Part shown: piece after piece, positions 26,165 to 35,335 of the stretch
Layout: each line of letters begins with the position of its first letter
How positions within the stretch are numbered: the first letter of the stretch is position 1
Notes under the pieces: model-generated
Told to the model about the DNA's origin: nothing
The model's database searches: none
What the model saw: only the letters and a program-made list of their open reading frames with translations
Translations under genes and position numbers: made by a program
DNA from: Bog-756 sp963725395
GTDB taxonomy: Bacteria > Actinomycetota > Acidimicrobiia > Acidimicrobiales > RAAP-2
Assembly (NCBI GenBank): GCA_963725395.1
Contig: CAVRYH010000007.1
Coordinates: 102,548-166,547, forward strand
DNA length: 64,000 nucleotides
Direction: 5' to 3'

Positions 26165-27511
26165 GTGTCCGGTGACGACCTGTTCTCGGGTGCGGCCGAG
26201 GAACGACTGGCCGCCCGGGCCCCGTTGGCCGCCCGCCTCCGGCCCAAGACCCTCGACGAGATCGTCGGGCAGCAGCACCTGGTCGGCCCGGGCGCCCCAC
26301 TGCGGGCCCTCATCGAGGCGGATCGGTTGACCTCGGCCATCCTGTGGGGACCCCCGGGCACCGGCAAGACCACGCTGGCCTCGGTGGTGGCGGCGGCGAC
26401 AGCCAAGCACTTCGTGCCCCTGTCGGCGGTGACGGCCGGCGTGAAGGACGTCCGCGAGGTGGTGGAGGGGGCGCGTCGCCTGCTCGGCGAACAGGGCAGG
26501 GGGACCATCCTCTTCCTCGACGAGGTCCACCGGTTCAACCGCTCCCAGCAGGACGCCCTCCTCCCGTCGGTGGAAGAGGGGCTGTTGGTGCTCATCGGCG
26601 CCACCACCGAGAACCCGTTCTTCGAGGTGAACGCCCCGCTGCTGTCGAGGTCGACCCTGTGGAGGCTCGAGCCCCTGTCGTTGGAGGAGCTCGAGGAGGT
26701 GGTGGCCAGGGGTCTCGCCGAGGAGGGGGCCAGGGCCGAGCCCGAGGCGGTGGCCGCCCTGGTCGGCCTGGCCGACGGCGATGCACGGGCGGCGCTCACC
26801 ACCCTGGAGGTGGCCGTCGCCCTGGCCGGCTCGGCACCGGTCACCCTCGGCGACGTGGAGCGAGCCCGCCACTCGCGCCTCCACCACTACGGCGAGAACG
26901 ACCACTACGACCAGGTGAGCGCCTTCATCAAGTCGGTGCGGGGCTCGGATCCCGATGCCGGGCTGTACTGGTTGGCCCGGATGCTGGAGGCGGGCGAGGA
27001 CGCACGGTTCATCGCCCGCCGACTGGTGATCCTGGCCAGCGAGGACATCGGGGAGGCCGATCCCCTCGCCCTCGTGGTGGCCGACGCCGCCGCCCGCGCC
27101 GTCGAGTTCGTCGGTCTGCCCGAGGCCCAGCTGAACCTGGCCCAGGCCGTGGTCCACCTGGCCTGCGCCCCCAAGTCGAACCGGGTCACAGTGGCGCTCG
27201 GACTGGCCCGACGTGACGTGCGGGAGGGCCCCCGGGGCGATGTCCCCACCCATCTCCGGGACGCCCACTACCGGAGTGCTTCGACCATCGGGCACGGCGA
27301 GGGCTATGTGTACCCCCACGACCGGCCCGACGCCTGGGCCGACCAGCAGTACCGGCCCGAGGGGATCTCGGCCAACCGCTACTACGAGCCGAGCGACCGG
27401 GGCCACGAGGCGGTGGTGGCCGAGCGGCTCCGCCGGTGGCGGGGTGGGGCCGACGGCGGGACGGATGGGCCCACCGGCGCACCGACCGACAACGCCACCC
27501 CTGAGGATTAG
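26165..27511 (+). CDS. rarA: Replication-associated recombination AAA+ ATPase RarA (MgsA)
   Basis: 448 residues. Core starts RLRPKTLDEIVGQQHLVG, Walker A is GPPGTGKTTLAS, Walker B is LFLDEVHRF, and sensor 1 is GATTENPFFEVN. The C-terminal tetramerisation domain has YDQVSAFIKSVRGSDPDAGLYWLARM and the family ending YVYPHDRPDAW. RarA acts at stalled forks and resembles clamp-loader ATPases. Start GTG 26165 lacks a Shine-Dalgarno and is 10 nt after the aspS stop. The last ~30 residues are Gly/Asp-rich. Confidence 0.94.
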   Translation: MSGDDLFSGAAEERLAARAPLAARLRPKTLDEIVGQQHLVGPGAPLRALIEADRLTSAILWGPPGTGKTTLASVVAAATAKHFVPLSAVTAGVKDVREVVEGARRLLGEQGRGTILFLDEVHRFNRSQQDALLPSVEEGLLVLIGATTENPFFEVNAPLLSRSTLWRLEPLSLEELEEVVARGLAEEGARAEPEAVAALVGLADGDARAALTTLEVAVALAGSAPVTLGDVERARHSRLHHYGENDHYDQVSAFIKSVRGSDPDAGLYWLARMLEAGEDARFIARRLVILASEDIGEADPLALVVADAAARAVEFVGLPEAQLNLAQAVVHLACAPKSNRVTVALGLARRDVREGPRGDVPTHLRDAHYRSASTIGHGEGYVYPHDRPDAWADQQYRPEGISANRYYEPSDRGHEAVVAERLRRWRGGADGGTDGPTGAPTDNATPED

Positions 27512-27526
27512 GCCAGACTGTCGGCC

Positions 27527-30352
27527 ATGACCTGGCGACGACGCGGCCTCTGGGTGGTGGCCGCCCTGGCCCCGGTCGTGGCTGTGCTGACCGTGGGCAC
27601 TGCCGGCGTGGCCGCGGCGGGCCCGGCCAGGCCCGACGTGCGGGTGGGGCTCCACCCGCCGTCCCTTCCCTCGGGCTCCGTCGTGACCGGACCGACCCCC
27701 TCGTCGACCACGGTCACCTCGGACGTCACCCTCAAGCCGCGCGACGAGGGGGCCCTCGACGCCTTCGTCGACGCCGTGTCGACACCGGGTTCGCCCGAGT
27801 TCCACCACTACCTCCGGGCCGGGCAGTTCGCCTCGACCTTCGGCCCGGCCCCGGCCACCATCGCCGCGACGCGCCAGTGGCTGGCCTCGACCGGGCTCCA
27901 GGTGGGCGCCACCTCGCCCGACGGCCTGTTGATCCCCGTCAGTGGCACCGTGTCCGCCATGGAACGGGCGTTCAGCGTGTCCGTCGTGGACGCCCGGCTA
28001 CCCACCGGCAGGTCGTCGCGGTTCGTCAGCACTGCCCCGGCGGTCCCGGCGGCGCTCGCCCCGTCGGTCCAGGGGGTGGTCGGGCTGAGCACGGTGGCGG
28101 AGGCTCAACCCCAGGTCATCCGGAGCGGGACCGGTGGCGCCAGCGCCGGGGAGGGCGGGGCCCCGGCCGGTTCGTCGGGCCCGCGGGCGGTCCCGGCCAC
28201 TCCGCACGCCGGACCGGCGCCGTGCCCGAACGCCAGTGCCGCGGCCGAGCAGGACGGCGGCTATACGGCGGACCAGTTGGCCTCGACCTACGGGCTCACC
28301 TCCCTGTACGACAGCGGACTCGAGGGGACCGGGCAGACGGTGGGCATCTACGAGCTCGAGCCGTTCACCCCGGCCGACATCAGCACGTACCAGGCCTGTT
28401 ACGGCCTGACCAACTCCATCAGCACCGTCTCGGTGGACGGAGGTCCCCCCGCGGGCCAGACGGGCGAGGCGGCCCTCGACATCGAGGACGTGGCCGGTCT
28501 GGCCCCCGGTGCCTCGATCATCGTCTACGAGGGGGACCCCGACTACGGGTCCGGCCCCATCGACACCTACGACGTAATGATCAGCGACGATACGGCCAAG
28601 GTGCTGACGACCAGCTGGGGGACGTGCGAGCCGGAGATGGACCCGGGCGAGCAGGCGGCGGAGTCCGTACTCTTCGCCGAGGCCGCCTCCCAGGGTCAGA
28701 CCATCGTGGCCGCATCGGGTGACTCGGGGTCGACCGACTGCTACTCGCCCGCCTACCAGGACAGCGATGCGGCGGTGACCGTGGACGACCCGGCCGACCA
28801 GCCCGACGTCACCGGTGTGGGTGGCACCAGCCTCCTCGGGCCCGGCCCGAACGAGACGGTGTGGAACGACGGCTACGGATCGGGTGGGGGTGGCGTGTCC
28901 GGCGATTTCGCCATGCCGAGTTGGCAGGCCGGCCCCGGGGTGGGCGAACCGGCCGCCCTGGCCCAGTGCAGCTCCCTCGGTCGGTCGAGCTGCCGCGAGG
29001 TGCCCGACGTCGCCGCCTCGGCCGATCCGGCGCACGGGGACGTCATCTACTACGCCGGGAACTGGCACGTCTACGGCGGGACGAGCGCCGCCTCGCCGGT
29101 ATGGGCGGCCATGACCACGGTGATCGACCAGGACCTCGGTTCGTTCGCCGGTCTCATCAACCCGGTGCTGTACGGGGCGGGGACGTGCGCCTCCTCGCCG
29201 TTCAACGACGTGACCAGCGGGACCAACGCGTGGATCCCCGCCGCCGGTGGGCGGTACGCGGCGACCTCCAACTACGACCCGGCGACCGGGTGGGGATCGG
29301 CCAACGCCGCCGCGCTGGAGACGGCACTCGCCTCACCCAGGATCTGCCCGGTGGTGACGAGCGTCAACCCGGCGAAGGGAGCTCCGGGGGGTGGCACCAC
29401 GGTGACCATCACGGGTACCGACTTCACCGGTGCCACCGCCGTCCAGTTCGGCTCCACCCCGGCGTCGTTCGCCGTCACCTCGCCGACGTCGATCAGCGCC
29501 GTCGTGCCGGCCGGCGCCGGTGGTGCGACCGTGAACGTGACCGTGTCGGGGACCGAGGGGAACAGTCGACCCGTCCTCCAGAGCCGTTACACCTATGCCG
29601 TGCCAGGCTACTGGCTGGTGGCGTCCGACGGCGGCATCTTCACCTTCGGCCGCACCGGCTTTTTCGGCTCGACCGGGGGGATCCAACTCAACGAGCCGGT
29701 GGTGGGCATGGCCGCCACCGCCGACGACCGGGGCTACTGGCTGGTGGCGTCCGACGGAGGCATCTTCACCTTCGGTGACGCCGCCTTCTACGGGTCCACC
29801 GGGGCGCTCCGTCTGAACAGCCCGATCGTGGGCATGGCCGCCACCACGGACGGCGGGGGCTACTGGCTGGTGGCGTCCGACGGTGGAATCTTCTCCTTCG
29901 GCGACGCCGCTTTCTACGGCTCGACCGGCGCCCTGCACCTCAACAAGCCGGTCGTGGGCATGGCCGCCACCCCCGACGGCCGGGGCTACTGGCTGGTGGC
30001 GTCCGACGGGGGCATCTTCTCCTTCGGCGACGCCCGGTTCGACGGCTCGACGGGTGCCCTGCACCTCAACAAGCCGGTCGTGGGCATGGCGTCGACCGTC
30101 GACGGTGGGGGCTACTGGCTGGTGGCGTCCGACGGTGGGATCTTCTCCTTCGGCGACGCCAAGTTCGACGGCTCGACCGGTGCCCTCCACCTCAACAAGC
30201 CGGTCGTGGGCATGGCCGCTACCCCCGACGGCCGGGGCTACTGGCTGGTGGCCTCCGACGGGGGCATCTTCTCCTTCGGCGACGCCGCCTTCTACGGCTC
30301 CACGGGGTCCCTGGCCCTCAACAGGCCCATCGTGGGCATGGCGCCCACCTGA
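27527..30352 (+). CDS. Secreted S53 (sedolisin/kumamolisin) protease with IPT domain and six C-terminal repeats
   Basis: 941 residues. Signal peptide (about 1-34), activation prodomain (about 45-205), S53 catalytic domain (about 235-600), IPT/TIG immunoglobulin-like domain (about 605-690), then six 42-residue repeats (694-941). Catalytic residues are visible: E314 and D318 in GEAALDIED, an oxyanion-type Asp in ASGDSGSTD, and nucleophile S520 in GGTSAASP. The acid-active serine peptidase is auto-processed in this family. The repeat unit GYWLVASDGGIF-FGDA-FYGSTG-L-LN-P-VGMA is likely a beta-propeller-like or surface-adhesion module. Upstream DNA shows only a weak -10 (CAGACT, N7). Its target is unknown. 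Confidence 0.9.
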   Translation: MTWRRRGLWVVAALAPVVAVLTVGTAGVAAAGPARPDVRVGLHPPSLPSGSVVTGPTPSSTTVTSDVTLKPRDEGALDAFVDAVSTPGSPEFHHYLRAGQFASTFGPAPATIAATRQWLASTGLQVGATSPDGLLIPVSGTVSAMERAFSVSVVDARLPTGRSSRFVSTAPAVPAALAPSVQGVVGLSTVAEAQPQVIRSGTGGASAGEGGAPAGSSGPRAVPATPHAGPAPCPNASAAAEQDGGYTADQLASTYGLTSLYDSGLEGTGQTVGIYELEPFTPADISTYQACYGLTNSISTVSVDGGPPAGQTGEAALDIEDVAGLAPGASIIVYEGDPDYGSGPIDTYDVMISDDTAKVLTTSWGTCEPEMDPGEQAAESVLFAEAASQGQTIVAASGDSGSTDCYSPAYQDSDAAVTVDDPADQPDVTGVGGTSLLGPGPNETVWNDGYGSGGGGVSGDFAMPSWQAGPGVGEPAALAQCSSLGRSSCREVPDVAASADPAHGDVIYYAGNWHVYGGTSAASPVWAAMTTVIDQDLGSFAGLINPVLYGAGTCASSPFNDVTSGTNAWIPAAGGRYAATSNYDPATGWGSANAAALETALASPRICPVVTSVNPAKGAPGGGTTVTITGTDFTGATAVQFGSTPASFAVTSPTSISAVVPAGAGGATVNVTVSGTEGNSRPVLQSRYTYAVPGYWLVASDGGIFTFGRTGFFGSTGGIQLNEPVVGMAATADDRGYWLVASDGGIFTFGDAAFYGSTGALRLNSPIVGMAATTDGGGYWLVASDGGIFSFGDAAFYGSTGALHLNKPVVGMAATPDGRGYWLVASDGGIFSFGDARFDGSTGALHLNKPVVGMASTVDGGGYWLVASDGGIFSFGDAKFDGSTGALHLNKPVVGMAATPDGRGYWLVASDGGIFSFGDAAFYGSTGSLALNRPIVGMAPT
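29606..30349 (+). repeat. Six direct 126-bp repeats in the S53 protease gene
   Basis: Units begin at 29606, 29732, 29858, 29984, 30110 and 30236. Copies 3-6 are most alike, indicating recent homogenisation or expansion at the 3' end. The final unit stops at GMAPT. Confidence 0.92.
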
Positions 30353-30375
30353 TCACGGACCGCACCTGACCCGAT

Positions 30376-30403
30376 CGGCCACCGGCACGCCCACCGGTCG
30401 GCT
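30376..30403 (+). terminator. Imperfect hairpin after the S53 gene
   Basis: GGCC-ACCGG and CCGGT-CGGC arms with one bulged base and a loop of about 8 nt. No U-tract. A new -10 follows at 30435. Confidence 0.35.
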
Positions 30404-30434
30404 GAACGGTCGAAAGCCCCCCCGGTCGGCCTTC

Positions 30435-30440
30435 TATGCT
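30435..30440 (+). promoter_or_regulatory. -10 (TATGCT), predicted leaderless promoter of CapA-like gene
   Basis: TATGCT is followed by 6 nt and then GTG at 30447. Confidence 0.6.
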
Positions 30441-30446
30441 GCCGTC

Positions 30447-31775
30447 GTGCCGGTGGCCCTCGCACCCCCCGCCCCTCCCGCCAGAACGGCGCCGCCCCGG
30501 GGGCTTCTGTCAGGCTCCCCGCCGCCCCCCGGCTCGGGGCCCGAGTCGACCTCCCGGCGCGTGCGCAGGAACCGCCGCCTCTGGGCGCTCGCCCTTCTGG
30601 GCCTGGCCGCCCTGTTGGCCTGGTGGCTCTCGTCGGGAGGCTCGCCCGGTGCCAGCGGACCGGCGCACCACCAGCCTCCGGCTGCCCGGCACCCGTTGCC
30701 GGCCGCGCCGGTCGGGAACCCCCGCCTCGACACGGACTGGGAGGGTGACGGCAAGCCCGAGACCTTCGCCTTCGGCGGTGACGTCAACTTCCCCGCGGGC
30801 AGCACGTTGGCCACGAGACTGGCCGCCGACCCCTCGAGTGCCCTCGGGCCCGGCGTCCCCGTCCTGCTCTCGGGGGTCGACCTGTCGATGGTCAACCTCG
30901 AGACGGCCCTCACCGACGGGACCTGCCCGCAGCCCCAGGACAAACAGTACGTCTTCTCCGCGCCCCCGAGCGCGATCACGGCCTTCCGGGGTGCCGGCGT
31001 CACCTTGGTCAGTGAGGCCAACAACCACGGTGAGGACTGCGGCCCGGCCGGGCTCCAGATGGCGCTCACCGTCCGCCAGCAGTCGGGCTACCCGGTCATG
31101 GGAATCGGTCAGAACGCCGCGCAGGCGTTCACGCCCTACCGGGTGACCATCAACGGCCAGAAGGTGGCCATCATCGTCGCCACCCAGGTCATCGACTCCG
31201 ATCTGCAATCGGTCTGGACGGCCACCGCCACCCAGCCCGGACTGGCGTCGGCCTACGACGTCACCGACCTGGTCCACACCGTCGAAGCCGCCCGGAAGGT
31301 CTCGGACACCGTCATCGTCTTCCTCCACTGGGGCACGGAGCTGGACGCCTGTCCCAACCCGGACCAGGAGCCACTGGCCGAGCTGCTGGTCCGGGCGGGC
31401 GCGGACATCATCGTCGGGAGCCATGCCCACGTGCTCCTCGGCGGGGGCTACCTCGGCTCGGCCTACGTCGACTACGGGCTGGGCAACTTCGCCTTCTACA
31501 ACGATCCGGCACCGACCGATCAGAGCGGCTCGCTGGTGATCACCGCCACCGGGCGCCACATCGACAGCGCCGTCTGGCGGCCGGCGATCATCGAGAACGA
31601 GATCCCCCAACCCCTGTCGGGTGCCGCTGCCACCACCGCCCTGCAAGCCTGGGCCGCCGCCCGCAACTGCACCGACGCCACCGCCACCCCCGGGCCGCCG
31701 CTGGCCTCCTCGGAGACCGAGGTGTCGCCGGCCAGCCCGGCCGTCGCCCAACAGCTCTCGGTCGACTCCGGCTAG
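30447..31775 (+). CDS. CapA/PGA_cap-family membrane-anchored metallophosphatase-like protein
   Basis: 442 residues. A Pro-rich cytosolic segment (about 1-45) and one membrane helix (about 50-68) precede an extracytoplasmic domain with CapA motifs: FAFGGDVNF, SMVNLETALT, SEANNHGEDCG, VFLHWGTE, GSHAHVLLG and DYGLGNFAFYN. These metal-ligand motifs are shared with polyglutamate capsule proteins CapA/PgsA. Whether a capsule polymer is made is unknown; no capB or capC genes are nearby. The GTG start rests on the leaderless-type promoter. The C-terminus is low-complexity Ser/Pro. Confidence 0.82.
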   Translation: MPVALAPPAPPARTAPPRGLLSGSPPPPGSGPESTSRRVRRNRRLWALALLGLAALLAWWLSSGGSPGASGPAHHQPPAARHPLPAAPVGNPRLDTDWEGDGKPETFAFGGDVNFPAGSTLATRLAADPSSALGPGVPVLLSGVDLSMVNLETALTDGTCPQPQDKQYVFSAPPSAITAFRGAGVTLVSEANNHGEDCGPAGLQMALTVRQQSGYPVMGIGQNAAQAFTPYRVTINGQKVAIIVATQVIDSDLQSVWTATATQPGLASAYDVTDLVHTVEAARKVSDTVIVFLHWGTELDACPNPDQEPLAELLVRAGADIIVGSHAHVLLGGGYLGSAYVDYGLGNFAFYNDPAPTDQSGSLVITATGRHIDSAVWRPAIIENEIPQPLSGAAATTALQAWAAARNCTDATATPGPPLASSETEVSPASPAVAQQLSVDSG

Positions 31776-31863
31776 CAGACGGGCAATCCGGGCAGCAGGG
31801 AGGTTCTTTCCGGTCGTGGCCGGGTCGGTGGGCACCTCGGGGATCGGGGGTGCGGCCACCATC

Positions 31864-31869
31864 TAAGCT
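31864..31869 (+). promoter_or_regulatory. -10 (TAAGCT), predicted leaderless promoter of the small-envelope-protein/alaS region
   Basis: TAAGCT is followed by 9 nt and then ATG at 31879. A GTG at 31873 would be only 3 nt away. Confidence 0.5.
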
Positions 31870-31878
31870 CTCGTGATC

Positions 31879-32283
31879 ATGACAGCCGGTCAGATCGCCG
31901 TCCTCGTGGCATCGCTCGCCAGCGTCCTCGCCGTCGTCGGGCTGCTGGTGGCCATCGGAGCCCTCCGGGGCGAGGTCCGCCGACTCGACGCCCTGGCCGA
32001 ACAACTGCGGCGCCAGACCGTGCCCCTGGTGGCCGACGCCCACCGCGTGGTCGACCAGGCCGCCACCGAGATGGAGCGGGTCGGTGCCGTGCTTGACACC
32101 ACCGAGTCGGTGCACGCCACGGTCGACTCCGCCTCCCGACTGGCCTACCGCGCCTTCGCCAACCCGGTGGTCAAGGTCCTGGCCGTGCGGGCCGGCGCGG
32201 CGACGGGCATACGCCGCCTGGCGTCGGGGTCGGAATCGAACCGGGCGAACGGAGCCTCCGGAAACGGGAAGGTAGGCCACTGA
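31879..32283 (+). CDS. DUF948-like small membrane protein upstream of alaS
   Basis: 134 residues. One N-terminal membrane helix (about 5-27) is followed by a coiled-coil-like stretch (RRLDALAEQLRRQTVPLVADAHRVVDQAATEMERV). This matches the layout of DUF948 proteins that in actinomycetes sit two genes upstream of alaS. The AYRAFANPVVKVLAVRAG segment and a Gly/Ser/Asn tail follow. Function unknown; an envelope role is inferred only from topology. Next gene starts 3 nt after the stop. Confidence 0.65.
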   Translation: MTAGQIAVLVASLASVLAVVGLLVAIGALRGEVRRLDALAEQLRRQTVPLVADAHRVVDQAATEMERVGAVLDTTESVHATVDSASRLAYRAFANPVVKVLAVRAGAATGIRRLASGSESNRANGASGNGKVGH

Positions 32284-32285
32284 CG

Positions 32286-32720
32286 ATGCCGAAGCGGACG
32301 TTCTGGTTGACGACGGGTGTGGTGATCGGAGCGGGCTCCACGCTCTGGGCGGAGCGAAAGGTCCGTCGCTCCGTGCAGCAGGCGGCGGCCAGGCTGGCTC
32401 CCGACGCCGTGGTGCTCGAGGTGGGACGGTCGGCGCGCCAGGTGGCGGGCACGGCCGGCAGCCGGGTCCGGGACGCGGTCATGACCGGTCGTGACGAGAT
32501 GCAACGCCGCGAGGAGGAGCTCTGGGCCGACCTGGCCGCCCAGGGCGTGGAGCAGCCCCTCCCGGCGGCCCCGCCCACCACGCCGGTCGGGGACCCGGTG
32601 TCGGCCGCGTCGACGGTGGCGCCGGCCGCACCGGCCGGTCCGGTCGGCCGGGGCGTCACCCGGGCCCGGCCCCGGATCCGGGCCCCCCGGAGGAAATCAC
32701 CCTCTCACCTGGGCAACTAG
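32286..32720 (+). CDS. DUF6167-like small protein immediately upstream of alaS
   Basis: 144 residues starting MPKRTFWLTTGVVIGAGSTLWAERKVRR, a short hydrophobic anchor plus basic stretch, as in the conserved actinomycete protein located between the DUF948 gene and alaS. The middle forms amphipathic helices, and the C-terminal third is Pro/Ala/Arg-rich. The stop codon TAG is part of the alaS -10 hexamer. No biochemical role is known to me. Confidence 0.6.
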   Translation: MPKRTFWLTTGVVIGAGSTLWAERKVRRSVQQAAARLAPDAVVLEVGRSARQVAGTAGSRVRDAVMTGRDEMQRREEELWADLAAQGVEQPLPAAPPTTPVGDPVSAASTVAPAAPAGPVGRGVTRARPRIRAPRRKSPSHLGN

Positions 32721-32723
32721 TAT
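32718..32723 (+). promoter_or_regulatory. -10 (TAGTAT), predicted leaderless promoter of alaS
   Basis: TAGTAT is followed by 8 nt and then GTG at 32732. Bases 32718-32720 are also the stop codon of the upstream gene. Confidence 0.6.
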
Positions 32724-32731
32724 CTGGGGTC

Positions 32732-35329
32732 GTGACCCCCGGCACGGCGCACGACGCCGATCAGTTGCGTGGCGCCTTCACCCGGTTCTTCACCGAGCGG
32801 GGCCATAGCGCCGTCCCTTCGGCCAGTCTCATCCCTCATGACCCCTCGGTCCTGTTCACCATCGCCGGGATGGTGCCCTTCAAGCCGTTCTTCCTCGGCG
32901 AGGAGGTGCCTCCGTGGCCGCGCGCCACCTCGGTGCAGAAGTGCTTCCGGACGGTCGACATCGACATCGTGGGGACCACCCACCGGCACTGCACGTTCTT
33001 CGAGATGCTGGGGAACTTCAGCTTCGGCGACTACTTCAAGGCCGACGCCATCCCCTACGCGTGGGAGCTCGTCACCGAGGTGCTGGGGATCGAGGCCGAC
33101 CGGTTGTGGGCCACCGTGCACGAGGGCGACGACGAGGCCGAACAGCTCTGGATCGATGGGGTGGGCCTGCCCGCTGAGCGGGTCCAGCGGCTGGGTGACG
33201 ACAACTTCTGGAAGATGGGGGACACCGGGCCCTGCGGGCCGAGCTCGGAGATCTTCTTCGACAAGGGCCCCGATTACGGCGAGGAGGGCGGTCCCGCATT
33301 CGGGGGATCCGAGCGGTTCGTCGAGATCTGGAACCTCGTCTTCATGCAGTACAACCGCAACGGCGACGGCGTCACCGAGCCCCTTCCGCGACCCAGCATC
33401 GACACGGGGGCCGGCCTGGAGCGGATCCTTCCCGTGCTCCAGGGCGTCGATTCGATCTTCGCCACCGACCTGTTCCTGCCCATGATCGAGACGGCCCAGT
33501 CCATCACCGGCCACGCCTACGGTGAGGACGAGCGGGTCGACATCGGCCTGCGCATCCTGGCCGACCACGGTCGTGCCATGGCGATGCTGGTGGCCGACGG
33601 CGTGCTCCCGGCCAACGAGGGGAGGGGCTACGTCCTCCGTCGCATCATCCGGCGGGCGGTGAGGCGGGCCCGCCAGCTGGGTGTCGATCGCCCGTTCACG
33701 CCGGCGCTGGTCGACTCGGCCGTCGGTGTGCTGGGCCCCGCCTACCCGGCCATGGCCGAGCAGCACCGGCTCATCACCGACGTGGTCGTCCGTGAGGAGG
33801 AGGGCTTCTTGCGGACACTGGCCACCGGGTCGACGATCCTCGAGGAGCAGCTGGCCTCCGGCGCGAAGATGCTCACCGGTGACGTGGCCTTCCGGCTGCA
33901 CGACACCTATGGGTTCCCCGTCGAGCTGACCGTGGAGATCGCCGAGGAGGCCGGGGTGTCCGTCGACCTGGCCGGGTTCGAGGCGGCCATGGAGCGCCAG
34001 CGCGCTCAGGCCAGAGCGGCCGCCCGTGCCGGCCGGAGCATCGTGGGTGAACAGGCCTACCGGTCGGTCCTCGACACCGAGGGCCAGACCCTGTTCGTCG
34101 GCCAACGGCCGGACGGCTACTCGGCACCGGCGCGGGTGGTGGCCGTGCTGGTCGATCTCGAACCCGACCGGGCCGGACAGGCGGAGATCTTCCTCGATCG
34201 CACCCCGTTCTACGCCGAGGGCGGCGGGCAGATGGGTGACACCGGCACGATCGTCACGGAGACGGGGACCGCGCTCGTCTACGACACCGTGTCCGCCCTG
34301 CCCGGGCTGATCTCGCACCGCGCCCGCATCACCGGTGAGATCACTGCCGGCCAGGATGCTCTGGCCACCATTGACGGCGTACGCCGCGACGCGCTCCGCC
34401 GCAACCACACCGGGACCCATCTGCTCCATGCCGCCCTGCGCACCGTGCTGGGCGACCACGTCCGCCAACAGGGGAGCCTGGTGGCCCCCGACCGCCTCCG
34501 CTTCGACTTCAGCCACCATGGGAGCGTGGCACCCGAGGAGTTGGCCGAGGTCGCCTCCCTCGCCAACGCCGACGTGTTGACCGATGCCGAGGTCATCGTG
34601 GAGGAGACCACCAAGGCCCAGGCCGAGGCCATGGGCGCGCTGGCCTTCTTCGGCGACAAGTACGGCGACCGGGTGCGGGTGGTGCGGGCCGGGCCCCACT
34701 CCATCGAACTGTGCGGGGGCACCCACGTCGGCGCGCTCGGGATGATCGGGCCGATCACCGTGCTGTCCGAGTCGTCGATCGGGTCCAACACCAGGCGTCT
34801 CGAGGCGGTCACGGGGGAGGGGGCGTTCAGCCGCATCGTCGAGCGCGAGGGCCTGCTCTCCGAGGCGGCCGCCCTGTTGCGCACCGAGCCCGAGCACGTG
34901 CCCGAGGCCATCGACCGGCTGATCGAGCGCCAGCGGGCGGCCGAGCGGGATCTCGAGCACGCTCGCAGCCGCGAGCTCCAGGCCGAGGCGTCCTCGCTGG
35001 TGAGCGGAGCCACCGACGGCGTCGTGGTGGCCCGACGTGACGGCCTCGAACCGGACCGGCTCCGCGACCTCGCCCAGGCGGCCCGCTCGTCGGGGGGACT
35101 TCGGGCCGTCGTGCTCGGCGGCAGTCCGGACGGCACCAAGGCCTCGGTCGCCGTGTCCACCGACCCGTCGGCGGTCCCCCTCGACGCCGGCGCCCTGGTG
35201 AAACAGATCGCACCCCTGCTCGGCGGGGGCGGGGGCGGATCACCCGCGGTGGCGGTGGCCGGCGGGAAGGATCCCGGGGGCATCGACCGGGCACTCGACG
35301 AGGCGCGCCGACAGCTCACCGGTGCCTGA
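32732..35329 (+). CDS. alaS: Alanyl-tRNA synthetase
   Basis: 865 residues, standard. Class II aminoacylation core with SVQKCFRTVDIDIVG...HCTFFEMLGNFSFGDYFK, tRNA-recognition domain, then the editing domain with HxxxH (NHTGTHLLHAALR) and the zinc-binding CGGTHV. The C-terminal DHHA1/C-Ala region (about 745-865) contains a Gly-rich GGGGGGSP element. It charges tRNA-Ala and clears mischarged Ser/Gly. GTG start fixed by the promoter. ruvX follows 6 nt after the stop. Confidence 0.96.
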   Translation: MTPGTAHDADQLRGAFTRFFTERGHSAVPSASLIPHDPSVLFTIAGMVPFKPFFLGEEVPPWPRATSVQKCFRTVDIDIVGTTHRHCTFFEMLGNFSFGDYFKADAIPYAWELVTEVLGIEADRLWATVHEGDDEAEQLWIDGVGLPAERVQRLGDDNFWKMGDTGPCGPSSEIFFDKGPDYGEEGGPAFGGSERFVEIWNLVFMQYNRNGDGVTEPLPRPSIDTGAGLERILPVLQGVDSIFATDLFLPMIETAQSITGHAYGEDERVDIGLRILADHGRAMAMLVADGVLPANEGRGYVLRRIIRRAVRRARQLGVDRPFTPALVDSAVGVLGPAYPAMAEQHRLITDVVVREEEGFLRTLATGSTILEEQLASGAKMLTGDVAFRLHDTYGFPVELTVEIAEEAGVSVDLAGFEAAMERQRAQARAAARAGRSIVGEQAYRSVLDTEGQTLFVGQRPDGYSAPARVVAVLVDLEPDRAGQAEIFLDRTPFYAEGGGQMGDTGTIVTETGTALVYDTVSALPGLISHRARITGEITAGQDALATIDGVRRDALRRNHTGTHLLHAALRTVLGDHVRQQGSLVAPDRLRFDFSHHGSVAPEELAEVASLANADVLTDAEVIVEETTKAQAEAMGALAFFGDKYGDRVRVVRAGPHSIELCGGTHVGALGMIGPITVLSESSIGSNTRRLEAVTGEGAFSRIVEREGLLSEAAALLRTEPEHVPEAIDRLIERQRAAERDLEHARSRELQAEASSLVSGATDGVVVARRDGLEPDRLRDLAQAARSSGGLRAVVLGGSPDGTKASVAVSTDPSAVPLDAGALVKQIAPLLGGGGGGSPAVAVAGGKDPGGIDRALDEARRQLTGA

Positions 35330-35335
35330 ATCGCC

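Noticed and set aside
29606..30349. Regular 126-bp repeats as a CRISPR or minisatellite
   Set aside because: The unit is an exact multiple of three, in frame and encodes a protein module. There are no spacers.
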